In this document: one piece after another, positions 1 to 9,752 of the stretch
How the letters are laid out: every line of letters begins with the position of its first letter
Numbering within the stretch: the first letter of the stretch is position 1
Assembly: GCF_000447295.1 (NCBI RefSeq)
Contig: NZ_KE650771.1
Coordinates: 4,478,282 to 4,542,281 of the forward strand
DNA length: 64,000 bases
Direction of reading: 5' to 3'
DNA from: Fischerella sp. PCC 9431
Lineage (GTDB): Bacteria > Cyanobacteriota > Cyanobacteriia > Cyanobacteriales > Nostocaceae
Position numbers and translations under genes: made by a program
Notes under the pieces: model-generated
What the model saw: the letters and a program-made list of their open reading frames with translations, nothing else
Database searches by the model: none
What the model was told of the DNA's origin: nothing

Positions 1-128
1 ATCAACGCTGGACAACAGTAGGAGTTTCCACAAATATTTTAGAAGCTTCCTATCAAGCAGTGGTAGAAGGATTAGAATATGGCTTGTTGCTACATTCACA
101 AGCAGAAGCAGCAGTCATTCAATTTTAG
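1..128 (+). CDS. cimA: Citramalate / 2-isopropylmalate synthase family protein, C-terminal end only (partial)
   Basis: The reading frame is open from base 3 to a TAG at 126-128 and encodes about 41 residues, starting QRWTTVGVSTNILEASYQ and continuing through LEYGLLL. This is the conserved end of the regulatory LeuA-dimer domain in the (R)-citramalate/2-isopropylmalate synthase family ('TVGVS-NI-EAS' followed by 'EY-L'). The family condenses acetyl-CoA with pyruvate or 2-oxoisovalerate in isoleucine or leucine synthesis. The catalytic TIM barrel lies outside the window. The sequence fits CimA somewhat better than LeuA, but this tail alone does not settle it. Confidence 0.75.
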   Translation, partial: QRWTTVGVSTNILEASYQAVVEGLEYGLLLHSQAEAAVIQF

Positions 129-440
129 ATTTTGGATTTTGGATTAGATCTACTAGTTATTTGGCTGTCATTGCGGATCATTGAACTTTTGAGGAATTTG
201 AAGCGTAATCCTAAAACTTATCCGCGTCAAAACAAAACTCAAATCAAGAGATCACCTTGATAATTGCTGACTTGCTTGTCACAAGTCTATTGGTTTTGAA
301 GTGGTTATTGTTTTTCACCCGCAAATTGCCAATTTCAGACCAAATACAGTAAACTCACACACCACACATAAATAATTGGCAATTAATTTTTTATCTGTTA
401 GTAGACCACCAACTACTAACTGCTAATTACTAAATCATCA
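129..440. other. Intergenic stretch with short dispersed repeats
   Basis: No convincing gene. The left end has the 'attttggattttggatt' motif that recurs in other gaps of this window (for example near 20740), followed by AT-rich sequence. The left and right genes are convergent here, but no clear stem plus U-run terminator was seen. Confidence 0.5.
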
Positions 441-674
441 TTACGAGAAACTTTCCCAGGCTTGGGCAACCACTTGACTAAGCCACTGTCGTTGCTGTTT
501 ATCTAGTAGAGTATCTTCAGCTAGCAATTGCGCTGTTAGTTCCTCCAGCGATTGACCTTGATCACGGACGATTTTGATTACACCTGCGATCGCAGCAGCG
601 ACTAGTGCTTCATCGACTGGCTTTTGCCTTAAGGCAATAATTTCTTGAGGGTTGTCTGGAATGGGATAATTCAT
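441..674 (-). CDS. Small conserved-looking cyanobacterial protein, function unknown
   Basis: 77-residue protein starting MNYPIPDNPQEII and ending AQAWESFS. The frame can be extended upstream to a TTG at 719, but the extra 15 residues are hydrophobic and the ATG at 674 gives a compact soluble protein, so I chose the ATG. The body is predicted helical and acidic, with no membrane segment and no metal-binding motif. I do not recognise a family with a known role. It is divergent from cruA and probably monocistronic. Confidence 0.6.
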   Translation of the reverse strand: MNYPIPDNPQEIIALRQKPVDEALVAAAIAGVIKIVRDQGQSLEELTAQLLAEDTLLDKQQRQWLSQVVAQAWESFS

Positions 675-836
675 GGCGTGAGGTTTAATGAAATAGAGAA
701 TGAACAAAAATTTTGACAAAATTTTAAAATTTCTTTATTGAATTTTTATTCAACAAGATAGGGCGGATTTTACCGTAAATCACCCTTGTTTGGAAACTGT
801 CTTAGTACATATTATTAGCTGGAGATTTGAAAAAGA

Positions 837-3032
837 ATGCAAGAGCTACTTTATATAGAAATACCTACACCGGACACATCAACAGTATGCAAATGGTTAC
901 AGACTGACTTTGAACCAGGAATTGGGGAAAAACTGGCGACACCGGATGGTTTTTGCCTGAGAATGATAGGAAATACAGATAATAGCAGAAGTATTCCGGA
1001 AAACTTCAGTGAACTTTCTATTTTTATTTGGTCAGTACAGCGCACTACTTACCTGAAGCTGTTCCGGTGGTCAGATCAAGCCTTTCCTCAAGAAAAACAA
1101 ATTCTCAAAACCCTGACAACTGCAATTAGAAGCCGCTTTCCCCATCAATACCCAGAACCACCAACCATAGATTTATCCCAGCAATCGATATTTGAAGCAC
1201 TAGCCCCCCATTATCCCCTTACCGTCAAATATTTTCAAAAAATGCCTCATGGCGAATATGACCTGAAACGAGTGTACTGGTGGGAGCAACGCTGGCGTCA
1301 AGGCGTACGCAACCCCCAGAAACCGCGTCAGGTATTGTTTGCTCATCAGAAGGAATGGGGACACGGGAGACAAGGGAGCAGGGAGCAGGGAGCAGGGAGA
1401 GTTGGGGACGCGGAGAATAAACACAAATACCCAATGCCCAATGCCCAATGCCCCATGCCCCATGCCCAATATGATCTAATCTACATCGGCAGTGCGCTTG
1501 GGGTTATTCATGCGGCTGTGATGGCAAAATTAGGCTACAAGGTGCTGTTGGTGGAACGCTTGCCTTTTGGACGCATGAACCGGGAATGGAATATTTCTCG
1601 TGATGAAATTCAAAGCTTGATTAATTTAGGTTTACTGACATCTAGCGAAGTTGAATCCATTATTGCCCGTGAATATAAAGATGGATTTAACAAATTTTTT
1701 GATGCTTATGTTCCCAAGCAACTAAAAGCACCCATTCTACACACTCCCACAGTTCTAAATTTAGGGTTAGATTCTGAGAGATTGCTTCAACTGTGTGGAC
1801 AAAAGCTGTTAGCTGCTGGTGGTGAAATCTGGGATGAAACAGAGTTTATTAAAGCTGATATTTATAAATCAGAGGTTGTTGTTACACTTAAAAACTTAAG
1901 CAATCAAATAGACAAGCAAGCAAGCGGAAGAGTGCTTGTTGATGCGATGGGAACAGCATCACCGATCGCTTGGCAATTAAATGGTGGTCGTGCTTTTGAC
2001 AGTGTTTGTCCAACAGTAGGAGCTGTGATTGAGCGAGGATTCGAGGCGGGGGTATGGGATTCTCAGTATGGAGATGTGCTTAATAGCCACGGTGATATTT
2101 CGCGGGGAAGACAGTTAATTTGGGAACTATTTCCCGGTACAGACGAAGAACTAACATTTTATTTATTTCATTACCACGAAGTCAACGCCCAAAATCCTGG
2201 TTCCTTACTGGAAATGTATGAGGATTTTTTCACAATTTTGCCAGAGTACCGACGCTGCGATATGGACAAGCTAGTGTGGAAAAAGCCAACTTTTGGTTAT
2301 ATACCAGGGCATTTTAGTGTGGGGAGTAGCGATCGCACCATAGCCTTTGATCGATTAATCGCTATTGGTGATGCTGCTTCTCTCCAGTCACCCTTAGTTT
2401 TCACAGGATTTGGTTCCTTGGTTCGGAACTTAGAACGCCTCACTACTCTTTTAGATATCGCCCTCAAACACGATTTACTGTCTTCTCGACACTTGAACCA
2501 AATTCGTGCCTTTCAAAATAATATTGCTGTAACTTGGATGTTTTCCAAAGGGATGATGGTTCCTACTGGTAAATTTTTACCACCAGAACGCATAAACACT
2601 ATGCTGAATAACTTCTTTGGTCTTTTAGCAGATGAACCCCTAGAAGTAGCAGATGATTTTATCAAAGATAGATTCAATTTGCTTACTTTTAATCGGTTAG
2701 CACTAAAAGCAGCCAAGAAAAACCCAGCATTGCTACTGTGGATTTGGGAATTAGCTGGTGCTAAAGATTTGTGGCGTTGGTTAGGGAACTATTTTGATTT
2801 TGTTCGTCATAGCCTCATCAGTGCTTTACTGAGTGGATGGCTACCAATTTTTCTACAACGCAATGGTCAATGGTTAGAAAATCGCTCTCCAGCATTGTGG
2901 TTACAGCTATCAGCTATTAACTATGCATTAACTACGGGTAAAGGAAAACCAAAAGTTCAGACTCAAGAGTCAAAAGTACATAATCAAGAGTCAAGAGTCC
3001 ATAGTCAAGAGTCCATAGTCAAGAGTCCATAG
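837..3032 (+). CDS. cruA: CruA-type lycopene cyclase (FAD-dependent), with an in-frame repeat insertion
   Basis: 731 residues. The FAD-binding motif YIGSALGVIHAAVMAKLG lies near residue 213, followed by the CruA/CruP signature GRMNREWNISR near 245, the LVDAMG motif near 365 and SPLVFTGFGSL near 518. These mark the CruA/CruP flavoprotein lycopene cyclases, which form the beta-ionone rings of carotenoids at the membrane; 'GVIHAAVMAKLGY' favours CruA over CruP. Residues about 171-210 (KEWGHGRQGSREQG and following) are translated dispersed repeat DNA rather than family sequence, and the last 20 residues are a second repeat (QESKVHNQES). The protein is therefore longer than usual for the family. 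Cyclase activity is inferred from family only. GGAG lies about 16 bases upstream of the ATG. Confidence 0.75.
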   Translation: MQELLYIEIPTPDTSTVCKWLQTDFEPGIGEKLATPDGFCLRMIGNTDNSRSIPENFSELSIFIWSVQRTTYLKLFRWSDQAFPQEKQILKTLTTAIRSRFPHQYPEPPTIDLSQQSIFEALAPHYPLTVKYFQKMPHGEYDLKRVYWWEQRWRQGVRNPQKPRQVLFAHQKEWGHGRQGSREQGAGRVGDAENKHKYPMPNAQCPMPHAQYDLIYIGSALGVIHAAVMAKLGYKVLLVERLPFGRMNREWNISRDEIQSLINLGLLTSSEVESIIAREYKDGFNKFFDAYVPKQLKAPILHTPTVLNLGLDSERLLQLCGQKLLAAGGEIWDETEFIKADIYKSEVVVTLKNLSNQIDKQASGRVLVDAMGTASPIAWQLNGGRAFDSVCPTVGAVIERGFEAGVWDSQYGDVLNSHGDISRGRQLIWELFPGTDEELTFYLFHYHEVNAQNPGSLLEMYEDFFTILPEYRRCDMDKLVWKKPTFGYIPGHFSVGSSDRTIAFDRLIAIGDAASLQSPLVFTGFGSLVRNLERLTTLLDIALKHDLLSSRHLNQIRAFQNNIAVTWMFSKGMMVPTGKFLPPERINTMLNNFFGLLADEPLEVADDFIKDRFNLLTFNRLALKAAKKNPALLLWIWELAGAKDLWRWLGNYFDFVRHSLISALLSGWLPIFLQRNGQWLENRSPALWLQLSAINYALTTGKGKPKVQTQESKVHNQESRVHSQESIVKSP
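1347..1471 (+). repeat. Dispersed tandem repeat inserted in frame in cruA
   Basis: Contains 'gggagcagggagcaggg' followed by 'cccaatgcccaatgcccaat'. The same word families occur in intergenic DNA at 30278-30440 and 36346-36440. It sits exactly between the N-terminal domain and the FAD motif of cruA and keeps the frame open. Confidence 0.8.
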
Positions 3033-3035
3033 TCA
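2945..3035 (+). repeat. Tandem repeat forming the 3' end of cruA
   Basis: Degenerate copies of 'agagtccatagtca' run through the end of the cruA frame and provide its stop codon. They encode a tail of repeated Q-E-S residues that is not expected in the family. Confidence 0.7.
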
Positions 3036-3053
3036 AGATTTTTTGACAAATGA

Positions 3054-4604
3054 CTACGTTTTCGGGCGAAAATTCGGTAATTCTACTGACGCCATCGACT
3101 TTCGTCCTTTAGGTGGTCGTTCGGGATAAACAACGGGTGAGGGCGATTTGTCAGACTCATCAGATTCAGGTACAAAAGGGGGTAATGGTGATATATCTAA
3201 CCATAAATCATCATTGTCCTCAGAATCTGTGCCAGCATTGGGTGAGATGACAATTGTTGGTTCTTTTGTATCCTCTGTATTTTCTGTATGCTTAACCGGA
3301 GTAGCTACTGTTTCCCAAATGGGTGTCACAGTTTGAGCATCATTTTTTGCTTCTTCTATATTTTCTGGATCGTTTTCAACCAATGATGGTGGCGATACAG
3401 ATGTAGTTTGGGCAGCAAAAAACAATTGAATTAAGTTATCGACTTGTTCATCTAAGCTTAAAGAGTCTGAAGATGAAATTGTTTGTGATATAGTTTCGTC
3501 ATCAATTTCTGACTCTGGCTCGATAGTTGTTTGCTCCCAAGTCAATGCACTTTCTTGAGATGAAGTATCAGCAGTCGATGATTGATTTGAGGTTAAGTTA
3601 TCCCATGAATGTGGGTTTGAGGAAGAAGATTCTACCCAGAAACGATTCATATCTTCTGTAGAAGAATCAGCTTCTGCTGACCAAGGTTGAATAGGTTGCT
3701 GGCTGGGAAGTAAAGAATGAGTTCGCTGATAATTTCTCGCTTGTTTATTACCTATATTGTTGGTATTAGTATCTATAGAATCAGAGCTAGGAGGTGGTGT
3801 TTCTAGACATTTTTCTAGAGCTGCTTTGAATTGTAAGGTCTGGCGTTGTTGCCGCATTAAGCGAGTACGCAATTCTCGAGACAGATTTTCTGATTGCAGT
3901 AGCTGGTGGGACTGTTCGTTATATTTAGTTTGAATTAAGGTGCATTCTCGCTCCAGTAGGGCAAGACGTTGTTGGTTAATTTCTAACTGTGCTTTATAGT
4001 TCTCTATAACAGTTTCTTGAGTTTGCACTGTTTGTAGTGCAGTTTCCAACTGTTCATATAGGGATTTTATTTGTTCTTGAGCAGCATTCAACTCTTGAGT
4101 CTGTTGGTTAAGCATAGATTCTGCAACCGCAGAACGCTTTTGCTCCCATTGGATAGCCCCTTCCGACTCAGACAAAGCAGTTTTTAAAGCTTCTACTTGT
4201 TCATATAAATCATTGTTGGTAGAACATAATTCTTCATTTAATGCCAACAGTTGTTTAAATTCAGAGTTAACCAGTGCTTCTTTTTCTTTTTCAGGCTCCG
4301 CAACCCAATCTGGTTCAGCTTTTAACTCTTCTAGTTGCTGCTGATTTAACTCTAATACGTACTCAGAATTACTTGTTTCCTCTATTTGTTGGTTAGTTTC
4401 TGTCATTGAGTATTGACAAGATGCATCTTCCTGATAATCCTGATCTTCTTGCGCCGGGGCTAACAATGGCAATTCCGAAATTGTTCTGTTTTCGAGAGGT
4501 AAAACAGAATAAAAAGGACAACTTGCTTGTTGCGATTGTGGCGCACTAGCAGGATTTTGGGGTTCATCAAAAGCCCCGTTATTTGGGGTGTCTGCTTCAT
4601 TCAT
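3054..4604 (-). CDS. Coiled-coil protein with acidic, Ser/Thr-rich tail, function unknown
   Basis: 516 residues. After a Pro/Gln-rich start (residues 1-60), a long Gln/Glu-rich coiled coil occupies about 85-265 (for example LNQQTQELNAAQEQIKSLYE). A low-complexity acidic Ser/Thr region follows to about 480, and the protein ends in a basic tail (PPKGRKSMASVELPNFRPKT) that looks like a short conserved motif. No signal peptide or membrane segment is seen. The composition suggests a structural or scaffold protein, but I do not recognise it. It converges with cruA 21 bases away and is preceded by its own 214-base gap. Confidence 0.75.
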   Translation of the reverse strand: MNEADTPNNGAFDEPQNPASAPQSQQASCPFYSVLPLENRTISELPLLAPAQEDQDYQEDASCQYSMTETNQQIEETSNSEYVLELNQQQLEELKAEPDWVAEPEKEKEALVNSEFKQLLALNEELCSTNNDLYEQVEALKTALSESEGAIQWEQKRSAVAESMLNQQTQELNAAQEQIKSLYEQLETALQTVQTQETVIENYKAQLEINQQRLALLERECTLIQTKYNEQSHQLLQSENLSRELRTRLMRQQRQTLQFKAALEKCLETPPPSSDSIDTNTNNIGNKQARNYQRTHSLLPSQQPIQPWSAEADSSTEDMNRFWVESSSSNPHSWDNLTSNQSSTADTSSQESALTWEQTTIEPESEIDDETISQTISSSDSLSLDEQVDNLIQLFFAAQTTSVSPPSLVENDPENIEEAKNDAQTVTPIWETVATPVKHTENTEDTKEPTIVISPNAGTDSEDNDDLWLDISPLPPFVPESDESDKSPSPVVYPERPPKGRKSMASVELPNFRPKT

Positions 4605-4818
4605 TACTTTTCACCCACCAGCTTAAACTTATCGATTGGTGACTGCGATCGCATGACGTATCAATGCTGTCTTATCAAAATCTACTCCATTCGGCAAGTT
4701 TGTCACCTCCCCAAGGAGAGTTATTTGTAATTATTTTGTTATAACTTTTTGCTACCCTATAGAGCTAAGTTGCTCAAAAGTTAACAAGCAATAAATTTTC
4801 CCCACACCCCCACATCAA

Positions 4819-6366
4819 TCAAGGCAACCAACGAGGATAAAATCCTGTTAACGGTAGTTGTTCTGGTTGCAGATCCGCATTATCCTGGGCATCGGCTATT
4901 GGTAATAATGGCATTAACCACAGGTTGCTAGTAGCGATCGCTTCTCCATCATCAGTTGTCAACAAAGGTGCATTCGCTGGTGGGTTCGGGTTTGTCTGGA
5001 TCTGGTCAAATAATAAACCCAAACCATCAGGAGATACACTCATTTGTATGTTTCGTTGATCAGGGGGTAGCACCAGTAATGGTTTCTGTTGTCCTGTTTT
5101 GATATCAATGGCAATTAGATATGGTTGTTCTTGATAATATTCTCCTGGTAATAGCTGTGTGAGCAAGCAGTAGAGTGTTGGGGATGCAGTATCAAATTGA
5201 CAATTCACTATCGAACCTGTGGTAGATAAGAGTTTTTTCTGAACGCCCTGGTTAGTGACTAAAAACAAATCACGGGTATAGTCTGTATTAAACTTAACCA
5301 TTGCTGCTTGTGAACCATCCACAGAGAAGGCTTGTACCAAACCAAATTGCGGGAAAAAATCCAGGGGTTTAGTACCATCTTTTTGTAACGGCAAAATAGC
5401 TGTTCCTTGACCTTGGGCAAGCGCTACAGCTTTACTATCCGGTGTAATCATAAAATCTCCCCCCGGTTGACTTTGCAAGCGTTGAGGAGGTGTTTTTTGA
5501 CCGGAACTCTCACTGTTGACTGGCATAAACCATAGCCCAAAGTCGCCAGGATTGTCTCTTTTCCCTCTTTGGACAACAATGGTTTCTCCATCAGGGGAGA
5601 CATCAAATTTCAAGTTTTGATATTCTTTATTGTCCAGAAGCAAGTCAACTTTGGCTGCTGGTTCTGCTGTTTTTTCATAGGGTGCATTAAAACCAGTTGT
5701 GACTGTATACAATTGCGCTGATAGTAAGTCTTGACTATTTGCGGGGCGAGCTGCAAATAATATTTTCCGCCCATCTGGAAATGGCTTAAAGTCTGTAACT
5801 ATAAGGTCTTTGGGAGTAAGTATCTTTTTTTGTTCTTCGGTTAAGTTGTAAAGAACTAAGCTTCCTTGGTCTTCATTGCTAGCACCGATGTAAAGAATTA
5901 CGCGATCGCGTGTGCTAAATGTTGTTTCAAATGGTTGTATGACTTTATTTGTTTTTTCTTTGCTAGCGAATTTATCTTTTGCTCCCTCCAACTTTACTTT
6001 GTAAGTTGTTCCGTATGGTGCTGGTGTGATGAAACTATAACCCATGCGTCGCCCCGCCCAACTGAATGTACCTGCTAAGGGAGGCTCTATTTTCAAATTT
6101 TCCTCTACGCTTTTTGTATCCATAGGACGGCTAAAGCTGAGGATAAAGGCTTTGTAGTCTGCTCCAATTTTTTGATTTTGAGTATTGAAATTAGTCAAAG
6201 ATATATCTTTTTCTTCACTTTCTAAGTGCTTCCAAGTAAATTCTCGGACACGAACTCTGACTACATCACCCTGGGATATGATTAACCCAATGATCAAAAT
6301 CAGCAGTAACATTAAGGCGATCGCAACGCGATCTAAGGGTTGGAAAAAAATTTTTTTTGTAGTCAT
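4819..6366 (-). CDS. Membrane-anchored protein with Ig-like (Big_5/SbsA) and beta-propeller (PD40) domains
   Basis: 515 residues. One N-terminal membrane segment (about 14-32, IALMLLLILIIGLII) acts as an uncleaved anchor. Residues about 50-150 resemble a bacterial SbsA Ig-like domain (SFSRPMDTKSVEENLKIEP, ending PFETTFST). The rest has WD40/PD40-type blades (FKPFPDGRKILFAARP, FDVSPDGETIVV, MSVSPDGLGLLFDQI). The bulk probably faces the periplasm. This architecture suggests surface or ligand binding; no catalytic motif is visible. The start ATG follows a T-rich tract and a dispersed-repeat region. Confidence 0.75.
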   Translation of the reverse strand: MTTKKIFFQPLDRVAIALMLLLILIIGLIISQGDVVRVRVREFTWKHLESEEKDISLTNFNTQNQKIGADYKAFILSFSRPMDTKSVEENLKIEPPLAGTFSWAGRRMGYSFITPAPYGTTYKVKLEGAKDKFASKEKTNKVIQPFETTFSTRDRVILYIGASNEDQGSLVLYNLTEEQKKILTPKDLIVTDFKPFPDGRKILFAARPANSQDLLSAQLYTVTTGFNAPYEKTAEPAAKVDLLLDNKEYQNLKFDVSPDGETIVVQRGKRDNPGDFGLWFMPVNSESSGQKTPPQRLQSQPGGDFMITPDSKAVALAQGQGTAILPLQKDGTKPLDFFPQFGLVQAFSVDGSQAAMVKFNTDYTRDLFLVTNQGVQKKLLSTTGSIVNCQFDTASPTLYCLLTQLLPGEYYQEQPYLIAIDIKTGQQKPLLVLPPDQRNIQMSVSPDGLGLLFDQIQTNPNPPANAPLLTTDDGEAIATSNLWLMPLLPIADAQDNADLQPEQLPLTGFYPRWLP

Positions 6367-6521
6367 TTGTCAATGGTCAATGTCATTTGTTTATGGTCAT
6401 TAGAGACGCGATTCTACTCTTACCTTGAAGCCGCTCTTACGAGCGTCTACGCGTCTGTACAATGGTCAATGGTCATTTGTAAAAGAATCTTGACTATTGA
6501 CTATTGACTATGGACTGTTGA
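6366..6521. repeat. Short tandem repeat region (tcaatggtcatttgt / tgactattgacta types)
   Basis: Degenerate heptamer repeats such as 'caatggtcaatg' and 'gactattgactattgacta' fill the gap between two minus-strand genes. Similar words recur at 16909-17019, 33363-33441, 54458-54540 and 57144-57240. Confidence 0.7.
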
Positions 6522-7295
6522 CTAATAACTATAGGGATTTTTTGGTTGAGGAATTTTTTTCAAGGAACTGGCTGCAATGGTGAGTTGACGTTTGTCTGCT
6601 ATTGTTTCGGTGGTCATTTCTCCCTCTACTTCTAACCAGGTATCTGCTGGATATTTATCGCTAGTGTCTTTTAATTTAACTGGTAATCCTACAGGATAAG
6701 CATCGGCGGCGCAGCAAGTTAGAACAAAACGCGCTAAAAATATGTATTCTTTGCCAAGGTCTGGCGGATGGATGACAAATCCCTGTACCTTGACTTTATT
6801 TCCTTGATATCTATCTGGTTCTGGATAAACGTTAAGCATACGTACCCAATCTACAAGCGATCGCTCTTCAGGAGCAACAGAGGCGCGGAATGCTTGGGGT
6901 TTGACGCGCGTAGAACCTAATAATTCACTAAAATCTCGTTGTAATGCTTTGTCACTAGCAAATACTTGTGGTGTAAACGTCAATCCCAAGATAGCTGCTA
7001 TCAACAACAAAACACTACCCCATCCCGGCGGAAATAAACTGATGTGTTGCATGTTACCAGTCATTTCATGACGACGCCGTTGCAAAAGTTCTTTGGCTTT
7101 GAAAAAAGCGACAATTAACAAACAGAATGCAGCCGCCACTACTAATCCAAAATAATTCGGATTAATTAACAAATTAAGTTTGTCAGTCAACCAGTATTTC
7201 AACAGCAAAATTCCCCAAGCTGTAATTGCTAATACATCAAGCCAGGGGAGTAACTTCTTTTGAATTCTATTTATACGGTTTGGGTTTTTAGTCAT
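6522..7295 (-). CDS. TIGR03943 / DUF1980 family putative permease subunit
   Basis: 257 residues. Two or three membrane segments lie in the first 130 residues (LDVLAITAWGILLLKYWL, YFGLVVAAAFCLLIVAFF, WGSVLLLIAAILGLTF), followed by a soluble OB-like C-terminal domain with the conserved motif FVLTCCAADAYPVGLPV. That motif is typical of the family (YcgQ-like), which is encoded next to DUF318/ArsP-type permeases, as it is here. Its substrate is not known with certainty. It lies 87 bases downstream of the permease gene and is probably co-transcribed with it. Confidence 0.85.
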   Translation of the reverse strand: MTKNPNRINRIQKKLLPWLDVLAITAWGILLLKYWLTDKLNLLINPNYFGLVVAAAFCLLIVAFFKAKELLQRRRHEMTGNMQHISLFPPGWGSVLLLIAAILGLTFTPQVFASDKALQRDFSELLGSTRVKPQAFRASVAPEERSLVDWVRMLNVYPEPDRYQGNKVKVQGFVIHPPDLGKEYIFLARFVLTCCAADAYPVGLPVKLKDTSDKYPADTWLEVEGEMTTETIADKRQLTIAASSLKKIPQPKNPYSY

Positions 7296-7382
7296 TGTTG
7301 ATTAGTCAAGAGCCAAAATTCAAGAATTAGTAGGCAATAGTCATTGCTTTGGACTATTGGCTTTAGACTATGAACTAAATTT

Positions 7383-8429
7383 TTAAAGGAAATGCAAATT
7401 AATAATCACAGTGAACAAAAAAGTTAATAACGCAGCTAAACCAAATAAGTAAAAGATGGCTCTAGGTTTTAATATTGTTAACATCAAACCTATACCTTTA
7501 AGGTCAACCATTGGTCCAAATACCAAAAATGCTAATAATGAACCACTGGTAAAAATAGAAGCAAAAGACAGAGCAAAAAAAGAATCAACAGTAGAACAAA
7601 TTGACACTACCGTTGCGAGTAACAACATCGTAGTAATTGAACTAATTGGGCCTGAACCCAAGCTGAGAATTAATTCACGAGGAGCCAAAACTTGAATAGC
7701 AGCTGCGATCGCACTACCGATCACTAATACTGCTCCCAATTCCCGCAATTCCTGTACAGTATTTTCTAATACTAATCGCAGCTTTGATTCTAAGGGTTTA
7801 CTCTGTGGTGAACTTGTGGTTGTAGCTGACGCAGCAGCTTCTAAGCGCGTGCTTTGCCCTCCTCCTAACAAAAACGTTCCAGACTGTAATAAGGTGGGTG
7901 CATTTGCTTGCTGCTGTGCTTGTGAACCTTGAAGGCGGCGTTTCGTGTCTGAAGTCGGGGGTGGGTTAAATTTCAAATAACGAGCGATCGCTGGTTGAAC
8001 TATGGGAGTCAAATCTTTTTGAACGCTAAACACAAAGCCAATAATAGTGGCGATTAATAGGGAAAATACTACTCGTAATACTACTATTTCTGGCTGATCG
8101 CGAAATGCTGTCCAAGTTGCCCAAATTACAATCGGATTAATTGTTGGTGCGGCGAGCAAAAAGCCAATTGCTACTGATGTAGGTACTCCCTGCATCAACA
8201 AGCGCCGTGCTACTGGCACGTTTCCACATTCACAGACCGGAAACAAAAACCCAACCATACTACCGACTAAAGCACCTAGTAAGGGATTTTTGGGCATTTT
8301 TTCTACCAATTTGCGCTCATCTACAAAAAATAGCAGCAAACTGGAGAAAAAAACTCCCAACAGCAAAAAAGGCATCGCCTCGACTAGCAGACTCAAAAAT
8401 AGAGTAAAACCATTGTTAAGTTGATTCAT
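7383..8429 (-). CDS. Permease, DUF318 / ArsP_1 family (YcgR-like)
   Basis: 348 residues from the ATG at 8429; a TTG 15 bases upstream is possible but less likely. About eight membrane helices in two blocks are separated by a soluble loop (about 165-235) rich in Gln/Thr/Ser. The first block has FPVCECGNVPVARRL and LAAPTINPIVIWAT, the hallmark Cys pair and helix of the family; the second has STVDSFFALSFASIF. Family members include ArsP, an organoarsenical exporter, but many homologues paired with TIGR03943 proteins have no proven substrate. First gene of a two-gene operon with that partner. Confidence 0.85.
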   Translation of the reverse strand: MNQLNNGFTLFLSLLVEAMPFLLLGVFFSSLLLFFVDERKLVEKMPKNPLLGALVGSMVGFLFPVCECGNVPVARRLLMQGVPTSVAIGFLLAAPTINPIVIWATWTAFRDQPEIVVLRVVFSLLIATIIGFVFSVQKDLTPIVQPAIARYLKFNPPPTSDTKRRLQGSQAQQQANAPTLLQSGTFLLGGGQSTRLEAAASATTTSSPQSKPLESKLRLVLENTVQELRELGAVLVIGSAIAAAIQVLAPRELILSLGSGPISSITTMLLLATVVSICSTVDSFFALSFASIFTSGSLLAFLVFGPMVDLKGIGLMLTILKPRAIFYLFGLAALLTFLFTVIINLHFL

Positions 8430-8793
8430 GGGCGTCGCTGTCAAAAGCGGTTTCTAATTATAAGCTTCTGCCACGTCATTTTATCGAAATGGGGATCAAA
8501 AATAGGTAAAGACTATCATAAGCGTTTATAAAACATTAAATTCACAATTAATTTCTATGATTGCTTTTGAAAGCTTGCAAACTATTACTGGTGATAGATA
8601 ACTATTTCGATTTGGGTTTGTCTACAGGTGGTAATGAATCCTATTCCTAGATAGGTAAACTTCAAAAATAGTTCCAATTTTAGAATTTAATTACTTACCA
8701 GCACAATGATTGATCACATTTTTTGATAATTACGTTAAGTATGCCTGATATAACGCTGTATTTTATGCTTCTTATAAAGTATTCATAGTTTAT
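8430..8793. other. Intergenic, AT-rich, no recognised element
   Basis: No gene-like frame. It holds the upstream region of the permease operon and the region downstream of the Uma2-type gene. No clear stem-loop plus T-run was found. Confidence 0.4.
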
Positions 8794-9513
8794 TTAAGTT
8801 ATACTTTCTGGATCTATGCCCAGCGCCCTAAGATGTTCCACAAGCATTTGCGCTCGTTGTTCTGCTTCCAGGCGACGTTGTTCTGCTTCCAAGCGGCGTT
8901 GTTCTGCTTCTTGAATGCGTTCTTCTGGCGTCAGCAACCTTTGTCCTTGCTCGTTATACCAGTACAACCACTCTCGTGTAATTCCTTGATAGGTTCCCCG
9001 TTCTCTGCCAATTCCTAAACCAATTTCACTTAGCCAAACCGAATTTCCTGGCTGTAAGATATATTCGCCATTTACTAAGCGATACACTTCTAGAGGCGCT
9101 TTCTTGCGACGACGGGGATTATAGACCACATAGTACAAAATCTCTAATTCTGCGTAGAATTGTTTTTTAGTACTGTACTCGCCCCGATACTTTTGAGAAA
9201 CAACTTCCAAAACTAGAATAGGAACTTTTTTCTCTTCCCACAGCACATAACTCAAGCGTAAATCTTCATCAATGAAACGCTGAACTCCCAAGCTAAGAAA
9301 GCCATCAGGGACAATAGCAGGTTGATCAGGGTCAAAATAAATTCCCATATCAACCCCAAAAAACCAATCCCAACTATCTGACCACAACAAAGCCAGTATT
9401 GCTTTTAATAAGCCAGGAATTAAATCTTGTAGTTCATTATCCACAGGTGTGTCGTCAGAATCAGGTAATTCCTCAGAAGAGGGTAAGCAGTTGAGGGGGT
9501 TGTAGTCTAGCAT
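8794..9513 (-). CDS. Uma2 family (DUF820) putative endonuclease
   Basis: 239 residues. A restriction-endonuclease-like (PD-(D/E)XK) core is suggested by MGIYFDPDQPAIVPDGFLS, then VPILVLEVVSQKYRGE (E-V-S with following K) and IQEAEQ. These are typical of the very abundant cyanobacterial Uma2/DUF820 proteins, whose biological role is unclear. The C-terminal 40 residues are an EAEQRRL heptad repeat encoded by tandem DNA copies, forming a short coiled coil. It stands alone, with repeat-poor DNA around it. Confidence 0.85.
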   Translation of the reverse strand: MLDYNPLNCLPSSEELPDSDDTPVDNELQDLIPGLLKAILALLWSDSWDWFFGVDMGIYFDPDQPAIVPDGFLSLGVQRFIDEDLRLSYVLWEEKKVPILVLEVVSQKYRGEYSTKKQFYAELEILYYVVYNPRRRKKAPLEVYRLVNGEYILQPGNSVWLSEIGLGIGRERGTYQGITREWLYWYNEQGQRLLTPEERIQEAEQRRLEAEQRRLEAEQRAQMLVEHLRALGIDPESIT

Positions 9514-9752
9514 GGGAGGTTTGCAGAATAAAGATTCTACTATAGATTGTAGAGAAAGATTTCAAATGATTTGGTCTGAGGGGCGATCGCAGATAGGACT
9601 CCTATTTGATTTTTGAAAAAAACTCAGTACACTTTCTGTTCCCTGTTTCCTACCTTCACAAGTAAGTTCACCAAATCAAATCGCATTGCTATAGTCTCTA
9701 TAAAGGAAGTAAGCTTCAAAAAAAATACCTTTCAACTGTTGTGAATTAGCAA

